NCBI GenBank assembly: GCA_002494625.1
Contig: DACH01000006.1
Span: 1 to 64,000 of the forward strand
From: Archaeoglobus sp. UBA234
GTDB lineage: Archaea > Halobacteriota > Archaeoglobi > Archaeoglobales > Archaeoglobaceae
Direction: 5' to 3'
DNA: 64,000 nt
The notes beneath the pieces are model-generated. The model did not search any database and was not told where the DNA came from. It was given only the letters and a program-made list of their open reading frames with translations. Every line of letters begins with the position of its first letter. The first letter of the stretch is position 1. The position numbers and the translations under genes were made by a program. Shown one piece after another: positions 1 through 8,353 of this stretch.

Positions 1-39
1 CCTGTTGAGAAAAGCATAAGGGTAAGAAATAGGCAGTAA
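1..39 (+). CDS. possible 3' end of an upstream gene (partial)
   Basis: Reading frame 1 from the window edge is open for 12 codons (ending in R-N-R-Q) and stops at TAA at 37-39. A T-rich stretch at about 51-66 follows, as is usual after an archaeal gene. The piece is too short to identify, and a chance open stretch of this length is common. It would converge on dtdA. Confidence 0.2.
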   Translation, partial: PVEKSIRVRNRQ

Positions 40-70
40 CCATGTTCTCATTATTTTTTGTTTTATCAGG

Positions 71-100
71 GATTCAAGTAGAATCAAGTAGAATCAAGTG
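71..100. repeat. three 10-bp tandem units (consensus GAWTCAAGTA)
   Basis: Units at 71-80, 81-90 and 91-100 read gattcaagta, gaatcaagta and gaatcaagtg. The array overlaps the last codons and the stop of dtdA, so it encodes the Ser/Asp/Leu-rich tail of that protein on the minus strand. A similar 10-bp array with the same TCAAGTA core lies at 10271-10320. Confidence 0.7.
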
Positions 101-938
101 AATCATATAGCTTCAGTGAGTAATCTCTTTTTACTTTTTTTGCTCCGAGAACAGTGACTCTGTCAGAAATCTCTGAAAGCATGGCTTTAATTGGTGATGT
201 CGTGGATTTTTCATCGATTATTATTATATCTGTTTCTGTTACTTTAAGAGCTTTTATAATGAACTCTTTTGTCAGATGCTGGAAAGTATATTTTGCAAAA
301 TTGTGTCCAAAGGTAAAACTTGTTCCAAGCATGATTTCAGTCTGTCTGGGGGCATAGTGCGTTCCCCCAATACCTACAGCAACATTCCACTCTTTTCTAT
401 CTGATTGCACCGCCTCTACTATTGATTCTGCCACAATCCTTCCAGCTTCATCATCCTTCCATTCTTCCTCAGATGATCCGATCTCGTAGAAAGCTGAAGG
501 TGTTTTTATTTCTGAGGGACCATGATGTGTTACTTCCATCGTGAACTCGAATTCTGGTTTTCTTCCGAGCTTCTCCTTAAGGGCAAGCACATAATTTTTC
601 ATGGTGATTGGAGCAGGCTTGGCGAGAGAGAACTTCTTTCCGCCAAAATCAGCTGTTCCTATGTTGCCAGAAACATGAACTGTGAAAATCTTTCTGCCAT
701 CCTTGCTTCTGTGTCGTGAGGCGAAGATTATCTCATCAAAGGATATATGCTTTCTCAACTTCTCATCGAGGTAGTCAGAATATATTAGCATCTCATCGAT
801 CTCGAGAATGGAAAGTACATCTCCTTGATAATAAATCATGTCTTCAATCTTTCTTTCATCAAAATCGAGCAGAGAGAAAAGGTTATCCCTGATGTTCATC
901 CCTGCATCATCCTTTCTGCTGCATACCACCAAATGCAT
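84..938 (-). CDS. dtdA: D-aminoacyl-tRNA deacylase (DtdA/GEK1 family)
   Basis: The 284-residue protein is a full-length archaeal-type D-aminoacyl-tRNA deacylase, which hydrolyses D-amino acids wrongly loaded on tRNA. Recognition rests on the overall sequence: the N-terminal MHLVVCSRKDDAGMNI start, a central EVTHHGPSE segment (about residues 136-144), the GIGGTHYAPR motif (about 193-202) and the following FGHNFAKY segment. The histidines of these motifs fit the zinc-dependent family. Translation starts at the ATG at 936-938; I see no SD, so it may be leaderless. It lies downstream of birA on the same strand with a 74-base gap. The extreme C-terminus is encoded by 10-bp tandem repeats and may not be conserved. 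Confidence 0.88.
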   Translation of the reverse strand: MHLVVCSRKDDAGMNIRDNLFSLLDFDERKIEDMIYYQGDVLSILEIDEMLIYSDYLDEKLRKHISFDEIIFASRHRSKDGRKIFTVHVSGNIGTADFGGKKFSLAKPAPITMKNYVLALKEKLGRKPEFEFTMEVTHHGPSEIKTPSAFYEIGSSEEEWKDDEAGRIVAESIVEAVQSDRKEWNVAVGIGGTHYAPRQTEIMLGTSFTFGHNFAKYTFQHLTKEFIIKALKVTETDIIIIDEKSTTSPIKAMLSEISDRVTVLGAKKVKRDYSLKLYDSLDST

Positions 939-1012
939 AAGGTGAAAATTTGGTGGAGTTTAAAAAAAGTTATTGATTGCATCTGAAAGGTTAAAGTGAA
1001 ATGGATGGCGAA

Positions 1013-1951
1013 TCAAATGTAAAAGCAATCTCCGGAAAAGACCCTCTCAATCTTCCCGTCTGATTCGATGAGTAGAGCTCCATCGTAATCGATACCTTTA
1101 GCAACTCCTCTGTAGATTTTACCTCCTGCTTTAACCTCAACAAATTTGTTCAAAACATCAGCAAACTCAAGCCATTTTCCCCTGATCTCATCCCATTTTC
1201 CAGAACAGAGTTTTTTGTAGTTTGATGAAAATCTTCTGATAATCTCTGAAAGCACATCAACCCTTTTTACTCCTCTTTCGATCTCACAAAGACTGGTTGC
1301 AGTACTTTCAAGCTCGTCAGGGATTCTGTTCTCCACATTTATTCCAATACCCACTATCACTCTCAGTCTTTCCAGTTCTCCAGTGAGTTCTGAGAGTATT
1401 CCACAAACCTTCTTTCCACCTATAAGAACATCATTGGGCCATTTGAGTCGTGCGTTGTATTTCTCCAAAGCCTCGGCAACAGCAACACCTGAAGTAAGGG
1501 TCAGTTTGGGAATGTTATCGATAGAGAGGGGAGGTTCGAGGACAATGGAGAAATAAAGGCCACCATCATCACTGAACCACTTTCTACCCAGTCTGCCCCT
1601 TCCTGAAGTCTGTCTTTTAGCTATTACAAAAGAACCAGCTTCCAGATTTCTCGCTCTCTGGTTTGTTGAGTCTGTTTCTGTGTAGTAGTAGAGAGTATCA
1701 AGAAAATCCACATCTTTCAGTATTTTGGCGATAATAACTGGGTTAAATTCTGGGCTGCTTTTTATTCTGTATCCAAGCCTTTTTCTACTCTCAATCTCAA
1801 ACCCCATTTCTTTAAGTCTATTGATTCTCTTCCAGACAGCATTTCTCGATATACCGAACTTTCCTGCAATCTCTTCTCCACTTCTCCACTCTGAAATCAT
1901 TCGAACGAGTTCAATGATTTCCCTCTCTTTGAGATTTATCTTGAAAAGCAT
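1013..1951 (-). CDS. birA: bifunctional biotin protein ligase / repressor BirA
   Basis: This is a biotin--[acetyl-CoA carboxylase] ligase with an N-terminal winged helix-turn-helix. The HTH covers about the first 65 residues (EEIAGKFGISRNAVWKRI) and should bind biotin-gene operators. The ligase core has GRGRLGRKWFS (biotinyl-AMP loop), KWPNDVLI and GIGINVEN, followed by the small C-terminal domain. It activates biotin as biotinyl-AMP and transfers it to a lysine of a carrier protein. The start is uncertain: the ATG at 1949-1951 gives 312 residues, and in-frame GTG codons just upstream (from 1966) sit inside an SD-like GGTGGTGA. The HTH suggests it also regulates biotin uptake or synthesis genes, none of which are in this window. 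Confidence 0.9.
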   Translation of the reverse strand: MLFKINLKEREIIELVRMISEWRSGEEIAGKFGISRNAVWKRINRLKEMGFEIESRKRLGYRIKSSPEFNPVIIAKILKDVDFLDTLYYYTETDSTNQRARNLEAGSFVIAKRQTSGRGRLGRKWFSDDGGLYFSIVLEPPLSIDNIPKLTLTSGVAVAEALEKYNARLKWPNDVLIGGKKVCGILSELTGELERLRVIVGIGINVENRIPDELESTATSLCEIERGVKRVDVLSEIIRRFSSNYKKLCSGKWDEIRGKWLEFADVLNKFVEVKAGGKIYRGVAKGIDYDGALLIESDGKIERVFSGDCFYI

Positions 1952-1980
1952 TGAACCTGTCACCACCTTAGGGCTTTAAA

Positions 1981-2232
1981 CTACCACCATCGTCTTTTTC
2001 TCTCAAGAGACCAGCTGAACTCATCCTCCTCTTCCTCATGTCTGGGAGATGGAGCCATCCTAAGGCTTGCAAAGCCCTGAAAAAGGAGAGCGATAAGCCA
2101 GACAAGGGTTACCCAGTAAAACCACCACCCTCCTCCAGTAAGAAAATCGATAAGAAAAATTACCAGATTTAGCAGGAGGAATATTGCAAGATGAATTCGG
2201 AAGGCTATGGAATAAATCGACTCCTGATGCAT
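1981..2232 (-). CDS. small 2TM-domain membrane protein
   Basis: An 83-residue protein with two hydrophobic helices, at about residues 10-28 and 36-57, separated by a short GGGWW turn, then a charged tail rich in Glu/Asp and ending in Arg/Trp. The arrangement resembles the 2TM domain family of unknown function. It starts at ATG 2230-2232 and ends 14 bases or more before birA, so the two may share a transcript. No function can be given. Confidence 0.6.
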   Translation of the reverse strand: MHQESIYSIAFRIHLAIFLLLNLVIFLIDFLTGGGWWFYWVTLVWLIALLFQGFASLRMAPSPRHEEEEDEFSWSLERKRRWW

Positions 2233-2294
2233 AAGATTAATCAGTCAGAAAAAAGATAACCTTTACTGAACTCACATGATTAGGCGGTGGTAAT

Positions 2295-2837
2295 TTGGAT
2301 GAAAAAAAGGATTTTCAATCTCTGGCGAGATTTGTATTCGAGGTAGGAGCACTCAAGAACACCCCTCGTTCGGGATGGTTGAAAGTGGGCATAAAGAATC
2401 CTGAGTCTGTGGCAGAACATACAATGAGAGTTTCGCTTATCGCCTTTCTCATTTCTTTTCTGGAAACTGGAGATCTCGATAGATCCTCAAAGGCAGTGGT
2501 TCTTTCTGTATTTCATGATCTTGCTGAAACGAGAACGACTGATTTGCACAGGCTATCGAGGAGGTATGTAAGGGTTGATAAGGAAAAGGCAGTGGCAGAA
2601 CAGATGGAACTTCTTCCTGCTTCAATTGTGTCGTCCATTCAGAAAATGAAAAGCGAAGTGGATAGGTTTGTAAAGGATGCTGATAAACTTGAACTCCTAT
2701 TTCAGGCGATTGAGTATTCAAGGGTTTGCCCCGATGCTCTCGAATATATCAAAAATCTGAATTTTGAAACGCAGACAGCTAAAAAAATTGCTGAGGCTGC
2801 GAGAAAACTGAAACCCTGGTGGGTTTACTTTGAATGA
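2295..2837 (+). CDS. HD-domain nucleotidase-like phosphohydrolase (YfbR/HDDC2 type)
   Basis: The 180-residue protein has the order of HD motifs seen in the YfbR/HDDC2 5'-deoxynucleotidase-like family: an early Leu-rich segment with PRSGW, then SVAEHTMRVS (first His, about residue 42), FHDLAETRTTDL (HD pair, about 74-75) and KDADKLELLFQA (final Asp). These residues normally bind one divalent metal and cleave a nucleoside monophosphate. The start is TTG at 2295, five bases after a GGTG core, the standard SD spacing in this window. The Mut7-C gene follows 15 bases later on the same strand, so they are probably co-transcribed. The substrate is not evident. Confidence 0.8.
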   Translation: MDEKKDFQSLARFVFEVGALKNTPRSGWLKVGIKNPESVAEHTMRVSLIAFLISFLETGDLDRSSKAVVLSVFHDLAETRTTDLHRLSRRYVRVDKEKAVAEQMELLPASIVSSIQKMKSEVDRFVKDADKLELLFQAIEYSRVCPDALEYIKNLNFETQTAKKIAEAARKLKPWWVYFE

Positions 2838-2852
2838 GTATTTCGAGCGGGT

Positions 2853-3332
2853 ATGAAGTTCATCTGCGACAGGATGCTGGGAAAACTTGCCACCTGGCTC
2901 AGGATATCCGGTTACGATACGGTTTATGTGGGTGAGTTGAGGCTGAACAACAGGAGGAAGGAGGATACTTTCATATTGAACAGCTTCAGAGACAGAATTT
3001 TGCTTACAAGAGACAGAGAACTTTTCAGGAGGTGCATGTCTGCTGGAAGGGAAGCTGTCTTCATTAAATCGGAGTTTGTTGCAGGGCAGATAAAGGAACT
3101 CATTGAGAGAGGAATAGAGTTCAGGATAGTTATGGAGAGATGCAGTGTATGTAATTCCCCCCTCAGAAAGCCAGAAGACCATGAGGTCAGAAGAGTTCTG
3201 GTGAAAGAGGGTATTTCTGAGGATTTTAGGGAAAAATACGAGTTCTGGTACTGTGAGAGATGTGACAAGCTCTACTGGATGGGCAGTCACTGGAGGAACA
3301 TGGTGGACTTTCTTGAAAGGATAAATGGCTAA
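2853..3332 (+). CDS. Mut7-C RNase-domain protein with zinc ribbon
   Basis: A 159-residue protein of the Mut7-C (former DUF82) family. The N-terminus, with CDRMLGKLATWLRISGYDT, followed by a DTFILN...LLTRDREL segment, is the PIN-like putative nuclease fold with conserved acidic residues. The C-terminal third carries two cysteine pairs, CSVC (about residue 99) and CERC (about 141), separated by a charged linker, forming a zinc ribbon. It is predicted to act on RNA, but no substrate is known to me. It follows the HD phosphohydrolase by 15 bases and converges with the GXGXG gene only three bases downstream. Confidence 0.85.
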   Translation: MKFICDRMLGKLATWLRISGYDTVYVGELRLNNRRKEDTFILNSFRDRILLTRDRELFRRCMSAGREAVFIKSEFVAGQIKELIERGIEFRIVMERCSVCNSPLRKPEDHEVRRVLVKEGISEDFREKYEFWYCERCDKLYWMGSHWRNMVDFLERING

Positions 3333-3335
3333 GAT

Positions 3336-4130
3336 TCAGAACATCTCTCTCCACTCTTCTCTCCAATGAAAAATTCTGCCACCATGTCTTTTTCCGATAG
3401 ATTTTATTTCTCCTCTGACTCTTATCTCTCCTCCATACATGTTAATTCCTGTCCACTCTCCTGCATCACCTTCGATGATTATCCTGCCACCCCTCATTTC
3501 ATCTCCGGTTCTCCAGCCACAGGAACCGATTATCCTTATCACCCCATCCACCATTCTATAACCAGTTCTATCACTCACTCTTCCAACGACCTCTATCCTA
3601 CCACCCATCATCTCCTGCCCGAGATAACCTCCGGAGTAGCCGATAATTCTAAGCTCACCTTTTCTGTGTCTGTATCCAAAGCCCCACTTGTTTCCCAGCC
3701 TGTAGCGGAGATGCGGAAAGCCGGGTGGAAACCTTCTGAGGTCGATCGTTATTACATCTCCTTTGTCCATGATGTCATGGTAAACCCCGGAGAAAAAGTA
3801 GCCAAGATAGCTGTCAAAGAACTCATCTTCTATTTTCATCTTGATCTCTCCTTCAAAATCCAGCACCTTGGCTGGAAGGTGTATGTTCGCCATCTCCTCT
3901 ATCTCAGCCAGACCAAGTCCATAGCTTTTTTGAACCTTTCTTCCGTACTGGAAGGCTGAATGTGGGTTGCTAAACTCATCCGAAAGCTCTTTCATGAAAA
4001 AGAAAGATATTATTTCTCCCAGACCTTCAAAATTCTGCTTGACATGTCTGTCTCTACTTACCTCAAAATCAAAAAGTCCGTGACTCTCAATCAAATCTCT
4101 TATTATATTTCTCATATTAACATCGACCAA
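3336..4130 (-). CDS. GXGXG beta-helix protein, third gene of a MoxR-VWA operon
   Basis: The C-terminal half (about residues 135-262) is a run of GG-containing repeats such as YSGGYLGQEMMGGRIEVVG and GDAGEWTGINMYGGEIRVRG. They match the right-handed beta-helix of glutamate synthase C-terminal domains and FwdC; the fwdC gene in this same window (34694-35398) has the same repeat. The N-terminal 130 residues are charged, partly helical and unknown to me. The gene overlaps the end of the VWA gene by 14 bases. The start is either TTG at 4130, close behind a GAGG, or the ATG five codons later (4113-4115). Family knowledge gives a structural role to this fold; linkage to a MoxR/VWA pair suggests a part in assembling or remodelling a multisubunit enzyme, which is inference. 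Confidence 0.75.
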   Translation of the reverse strand: MVDVNMRNIIRDLIESHGLFDFEVSRDRHVKQNFEGLGEIISFFFMKELSDEFSNPHSAFQYGRKVQKSYGLGLAEIEEMANIHLPAKVLDFEGEIKMKIEDEFFDSYLGYFFSGVYHDIMDKGDVITIDLRRFPPGFPHLRYRLGNKWGFGYRHRKGELRIIGYSGGYLGQEMMGGRIEVVGRVSDRTGYRMVDGVIRIIGSCGWRTGDEMRGGRIIIEGDAGEWTGINMYGGEIRVRGEIKSIGKRHGGRIFHWREEWREMF

Positions 4131-5562
4131 AAACCTCTACAAACCTCTTCACGGCTATCGAAGGAATATCACTTTCATTTTTGACCTCAAAAACATTCAC
4201 ATTCTTTTTTAATATTTTCTTGATCCTTTTTGAGAATTCATCTGAAGAAACATCGCTCTTTATCCAGATTACTGTGAGTGAGTTGAGTTGTGATGTGAAC
4301 TCGGAAACTTCCTCGATGTTCTCTATCCCTCCATCGGTAATCATTATGACATCTACCCCTCCTGCATCTCTCAAATAATTTTTGAGCCCTTCCACATCCA
4401 AGTGCGTTCCCCCTCCCTGATAGAGAATTATAGCATCAAAAACTCTCTCCCCTCTTGATGGCGGAATGCTGATGTTCTCGTTTGAGAAATTCACCACACC
4501 TACCCTTGCACCATTTTCAAGGTAGTTTCTCGCAACAGCCATCGCTCCAAGTACAGCATAGGAGATGGATTTTGAAGGGTCAGCCATGCTTCCTGAGGAA
4601 TCTATGACAACAACAGCGTCCGGGATTGAGAAGTCCCTACCCTCGAAATCATCATAGGCGTATTTTTTTGCAATTCCGGGGATCAGCTTTCCGTAACTGT
4701 CTATCGGACTGAACTCCTCTACTGAACCATCAAACTCGAACTCTCTTATCTCGGAGGGATAGAGTGAACCTGTCATGGAGTATGGCTGGATGTATATTGA
4801 GTACTTTCTGGATCTCTCCATATACCAGATCTTTTCAGGTTTTTTAACTTCACCTGTTGTTTTTTTCCCTATTAACTGGCATAGCTCCTGAAATTCTGAC
4901 TGATCGAGTTCCCTTGCTAACTCTTTCAAAGCCTCGTCCATTTCTTTTTCTCCAAAGTCTTCTTGTTTGATTTTTGGAGAAAATGTTTCGATGAGTTCAT
5001 CAACTATTTTTGCGAACCTGAGAAGGTTAAGTCTGAGCCTCATCTCTCTTCTGTCGAGAAAGTTTATCTCAAGCATCTCTTTGAGCTTTCTCTCCATACT
5101 CTCATCTATGCTGACCTCTCCTCCTGCAATTCTTTCCAGAAAGGCATATAGCAAAATATCTTGTTTTCCCTCAGCTTTTCTTGTTCTGTAGTAATCGAGA
5201 ACCTCATCAAAGCCCCTATTTAAGAGAAGGTCGATGGCTGCAACAACCTCATCGAAAAGAGCTCTGATCTGACTCCTTTTTTCAAAATCCCTCAACCAGA
5301 ACTCCTCGAGCAAAATTGTTTTGAGGCTGTAAGGATGTGAAGCCCATAAATTCAGGTTAAGGGCAATACTTCCTTTCAGGGCATCATCAGGAAGTTTTAG
5401 ATCTTTCTCACCAATTTTGAGCTTCAATCTTCTTCCGAAGATAAATCCACTCTCCTCTGATATCTCAAAATCTGTAACTGGAGGATAGTAAAGTCTTCTT
5501 CTCACCTCTTTGAATATTTTTTCTGCTCTCTCAGCATTTTCTATGGATTTATTCTCTCTCAT
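4117..5562 (-). CDS. VWA-domain protein paired with MoxR ATPase
   Basis: A 481-residue cytoplasmic protein with no signal peptide or membrane helix. Residues 1-230 are helical and highly charged; a von Willebrand factor A domain occupies about 310-481. Its metal-ion-dependent adhesion site is seen as DSSGS (321-325) and the later ITDGG segment. Such proteins act with MoxR AAA+ ATPases as chaperones that activate or insert cofactors into metalloenzymes, as in CoxD/CoxE, CbbQ/CbbO or NorQ/NorD. It begins at an ATG preceded by GAGGAG, one base after the MoxR stop codon, and overlaps the GXGXG gene downstream, so all three are translated from one message. The client protein is not identified. Confidence 0.85.
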   Translation of the reverse strand: MRENKSIENAERAEKIFKEVRRRLYYPPVTDFEISEESGFIFGRRLKLKIGEKDLKLPDDALKGSIALNLNLWASHPYSLKTILLEEFWLRDFEKRSQIRALFDEVVAAIDLLLNRGFDEVLDYYRTRKAEGKQDILLYAFLERIAGGEVSIDESMERKLKEMLEINFLDRREMRLRLNLLRFAKIVDELIETFSPKIKQEDFGEKEMDEALKELARELDQSEFQELCQLIGKKTTGEVKKPEKIWYMERSRKYSIYIQPYSMTGSLYPSEIREFEFDGSVEEFSPIDSYGKLIPGIAKKYAYDDFEGRDFSIPDAVVVIDSSGSMADPSKSISYAVLGAMAVARNYLENGARVGVVNFSNENISIPPSRGERVFDAIILYQGGGTHLDVEGLKNYLRDAGGVDVIMITDGGIENIEEVSEFTSQLNSLTVIWIKSDVSSDEFSKRIKKILKKNVNVFEVKNESDIPSIAVKRFVEVFGRC

Positions 5563-5563
5563 A

Positions 5564-6877
5564 TCAACTCCTCAGAAGACTCTTGAAAAAAGGATGCCCT
5601 GTAAGAGAAAAAAGCTCTTCAATCTCATCGTACTCTCCTTTTTTCAGGTGGTTGAGAGCCTCAATCTGGTAAATTCTATGCTCCTCCCATCTTCTCTTTA
5701 CTTTTTTTATGGCGTCATCAACAGCAAAAAATTCATCGCTCACATCTTTCTCTTTCTCCCTCACCTCGGACAGCTTTCTGTCAGAGATGGAGGTTCTATG
5801 CCACAGGGCAAAGGGGAGAACTGCAATTAGATGGCCAATATCAACTTCACCATCTTCATTCCACCAGGCAAGTGCCTTGGAATATGTGAAAATACTTTTC
5901 TCAGCTCTGTTTGAAATGGAGAAAATATCGGAACAGAGGTAATTTGTGTAGTGACAACCCTGGCATTTTGAATAATCCTTGTTAATCCCAAGCTGACAGT
6001 AAACTTCCTGTCCTATGTAGTCCAATAAAAGCTCAACATCTGGTGAAATCGGCATTGAATAGATCTCATCACGAATTCTTTCCATCTCCTTGGCATCAGG
6101 GAGGTGGATGTTATAGCCCTCCTCCCTAATCCTTCTCTCTAAGACACTCCTAAACTCATCTGACACCTCTGATATGTACTTCTCAATCTCCCTTGCTCTT
6201 TCCGAAATGCTCGAATCCATTATGTATTTGATAATCTCCTCTGAAAACTCCGCATCTCTCAGGATGCTGTCATCAATTCCCCTCCTCACGAGTCTTTTCC
6301 TGACAGGGTGGAGAATGGAAGTTTCTACTGCGATATCAAACCTATCAAGCAGAGGAGGAATCAATCTGGTTGTTCCCGCATCCTGGTAGTTTATTGTTCC
6401 AAAAAAAGCTTTTCCACTGCTGAAAATGAGTGTTTCGCCCCTATAACTCCAGATGTTTCTGTCAATTTCATTGAGAATCATGCTCTGTTTTCCGACTGGG
6501 AGTCTGTTAACTTCATCTATGATTATTGAAGGAGAGAAGGGAAGGATTTTCCACTTTATAACTTCTTTTCCCTCTTTTTCCAGAGCCCCCAGATCCAGAG
6601 TTGCCTTTATTTTTTCTTCGGTTTGCTCTGGATGCCCATGTATTGTTGCCGCCTGAATGAACTCGAGGGGAAGGTATTTTGTGAGACAGGAAATTCTCTC
6701 TGCTGAGGTTGTTTTCCCGCTGCCGTACTCACCGAGAATAAGCTCTTTTCCATTCATGATTGATGTTATAATCGTGAAAAGTATAAGGGGGTTGTATTTT
6801 TTATCCCCTACTTGAAGTGTCTCATCACCGAAGAAAAGGGTCATCTGGATGAACTCATAGATTTCTCTGAAGCCCAT
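5564..6877 (-). CDS. MoxR-family AAA+ ATPase with a four-cysteine insertion
   Basis: The 437-residue protein has a Walker A GEYGSGKTT (about residues 49-57), a Walker B SIIIDEVNRL (about 117-126) and a sensor-like segment FFGTINYQDAGTTRLIPPLLDRFD with its arginine finger, typical of the MoxR branch of AAA+ proteins. An unusual feature is a cysteine cluster at 294, 305, 308 and 315 (C-x10-C-x2-C-x6-C) in the C-terminal part, which could bind zinc or an Fe-S cluster. The rest of the C-terminal region is helical and charged. It is the first gene of the MoxR-VWA-GXGXG operon and is divergent from the exported-protein gene at 6986. By family it should remodel a client complex together with the VWA protein. 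Confidence 0.88.
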   Translation of the reverse strand: MGFREIYEFIQMTLFFGDETLQVGDKKYNPLILFTIITSIMNGKELILGEYGSGKTTSAERISCLTKYLPLEFIQAATIHGHPEQTEEKIKATLDLGALEKEGKEVIKWKILPFSPSIIIDEVNRLPVGKQSMILNEIDRNIWSYRGETLIFSSGKAFFGTINYQDAGTTRLIPPLLDRFDIAVETSILHPVRKRLVRRGIDDSILRDAEFSEEIIKYIMDSSISERAREIEKYISEVSDEFRSVLERRIREEGYNIHLPDAKEMERIRDEIYSMPISPDVELLLDYIGQEVYCQLGINKDYSKCQGCHYTNYLCSDIFSISNRAEKSIFTYSKALAWWNEDGEVDIGHLIAVLPFALWHRTSISDRKLSEVREKEKDVSDEFFAVDDAIKKVKRRWEEHRIYQIEALNHLKKGEYDEIEELFSLTGHPFFKSLLRS

Positions 6878-6985
6878 ATTGTATGCTCTCCTTCAATCGA
6901 TTTAAAGGTGTTGATTATTTTTGATATTTGAAAAAAACCTGAATAGTCAGAAAGATTTATTTGCTTGAGCCTGGAGTTAAGTTTT

Positions 6986-8353
6986 ATGATATTCAGGATG
7001 GCTTTAGCTCTGTTTAGTTTGATACTTGTTGTCACACCCTCAATTGCATTGGAAGTATCAAAGGTTGAAATCAATCCGGAAATTCTCTTTCCAGGAGATG
7101 TGGCTGACGGAAGGCTTTATCTGACAGTTGCAAAGGATGAAGAGGTTCAAAGTATATCTTTCATTGCTAAAGGGATTGAAATAACACCGAAAATGGTAAC
7201 CGAGATTGGAAAGATATCTGCAGGATCAACTTACGAACTCCCATTCACAGTTAAAGCAAAAGAGGCGGGTATTTTCCCCATTGAGGTGAAAGTAACAACC
7301 AAAAATGATACAAAAAAACAGATTTTCAAAATCATTGTGGAAAAAACACAGCCGATTCTAATCCTGAAGAGTACAAAGCTAACTCTCAATGAGGTAAATG
7401 AAATTGAATTTTCAGTTGTAAGTAGTGTTGGTGTGGAAAAAATTAAAATAGAGCCTTTATTTGATTCTGACCCGGCATTATTTTACTTCAACACCCTTGA
7501 TGAGGCAGATGCAAAGTTCAGAATTTATCCTGAGGAAGAGATGGAACTCACCTTTAAGATTTCATATTACAATGGAAGAAATTACCATGAAGTTGTGCAG
7601 ACAATACCCGTTGACTACACCCCCAGCAGAGGAGTCTTTGTATCCGCCAATTTCAGTTACTCTGTTGTTTCTGTGAATGATGTTTTAACTCTCTTCGTGG
7701 ACATTACAAATCTGAGAAACGACAGGATATATGGGATATCTGTTGAACTTTTTGCTGATGGCGTATCTTTCTCTGAAACAATGAAAGAACTCCCTCTTCT
7801 CGAGTCTAAGCAGAGTGTAGGACTTAATTTCCTTCTATCCCCTGAGAAGGCGGGTAAGCACACTATAAAAATCAGGGTGGAGTATCGGGATGAGGTGGAC
7901 AACATCTATTCTGTAAGCAGAGAAATGGAACTGACAGCAACAGATACCGGAGTCCTTGGAATCAGCAACCTTGATGTTGAAAAGACCCTAACTGAAGTTA
8001 AGGTTACAGGAGACCTGAGCAATGGTGGAAGAGGGGATGCGAGGAATGTCATTATAGTCATATCTGCAGATAACACAACAAGGGATTTTTTCGTTGGCGA
8101 ACTTGAATCGGGGGATTTCTATACATTCGACTTCACACTACCTCCCGAAGTTCAGAATGGAACGATAGAGGTAATATGGACGAATGAGATTGGAAAAACA
8201 ATTGAGACCTTTAAAGACTTTGAAGTACAAACAAAATCCCCGGTGAAAGGTGCTTTTGGTGAAAGAGTTAACCTGATGTTTTATATATTGACTGGAGCTG
8301 TAGTGGTAGCTATTTTCATAATAATTGCCTGGATGAAAGCAAGAAAATCATGA
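6986..8353 (+). CDS. exported, membrane-anchored protein with Ig-like (CARDB-type) repeats
   Basis: The start is taken at ATG 6986, which puts a clean signal peptide (MIFRMALALFSLILVV...SIALE) at the N-terminus; a TTG 21 bases upstream is also in frame. The mature part of about 400 residues is rich in beta-strand, with segments like those of CARDB/NEW3 repeats (for example VDITNLRNDRIYGISVEL and GDLSNGGRGDARNVIIVIS). A single C-terminal transmembrane helix (MFYILTGAVVVAIFIIIAWM) is followed by MKARKS, so the protein is anchored with its bulk outside. It overlaps the next ATPase gene by four bases (ATGA), and with the permease forms a three-gene operon. It probably serves as the extracellular partner of that ABC exporter. 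Confidence 0.75.
   Translation: MIFRMALALFSLILVVTPSIALEVSKVEINPEILFPGDVADGRLYLTVAKDEEVQSISFIAKGIEITPKMVTEIGKISAGSTYELPFTVKAKEAGIFPIEVKVTTKNDTKKQIFKIIVEKTQPILILKSTKLTLNEVNEIEFSVVSSVGVEKIKIEPLFDSDPALFYFNTLDEADAKFRIYPEEEMELTFKISYYNGRNYHEVVQTIPVDYTPSRGVFVSANFSYSVVSVNDVLTLFVDITNLRNDRIYGISVELFADGVSFSETMKELPLLESKQSVGLNFLLSPEKAGKHTIKIRVEYRDEVDNIYSVSREMELTATDTGVLGISNLDVEKTLTEVKVTGDLSNGGRGDARNVIIVISADNTTRDFFVGELESGDFYTFDFTLPPEVQNGTIEVIWTNEIGKTIETFKDFEVQTKSPVKGAFGERVNLMFYILTGAVVVAIFIIIAWMKARKS

Noticed and set aside
3366..3959. 197-codon plus-strand frame opposite the GXGXG gene
   Set aside because: It is the antisense of a well-supported repeat protein; its His/Ser/Pro-rich composition is that of a shadow frame.
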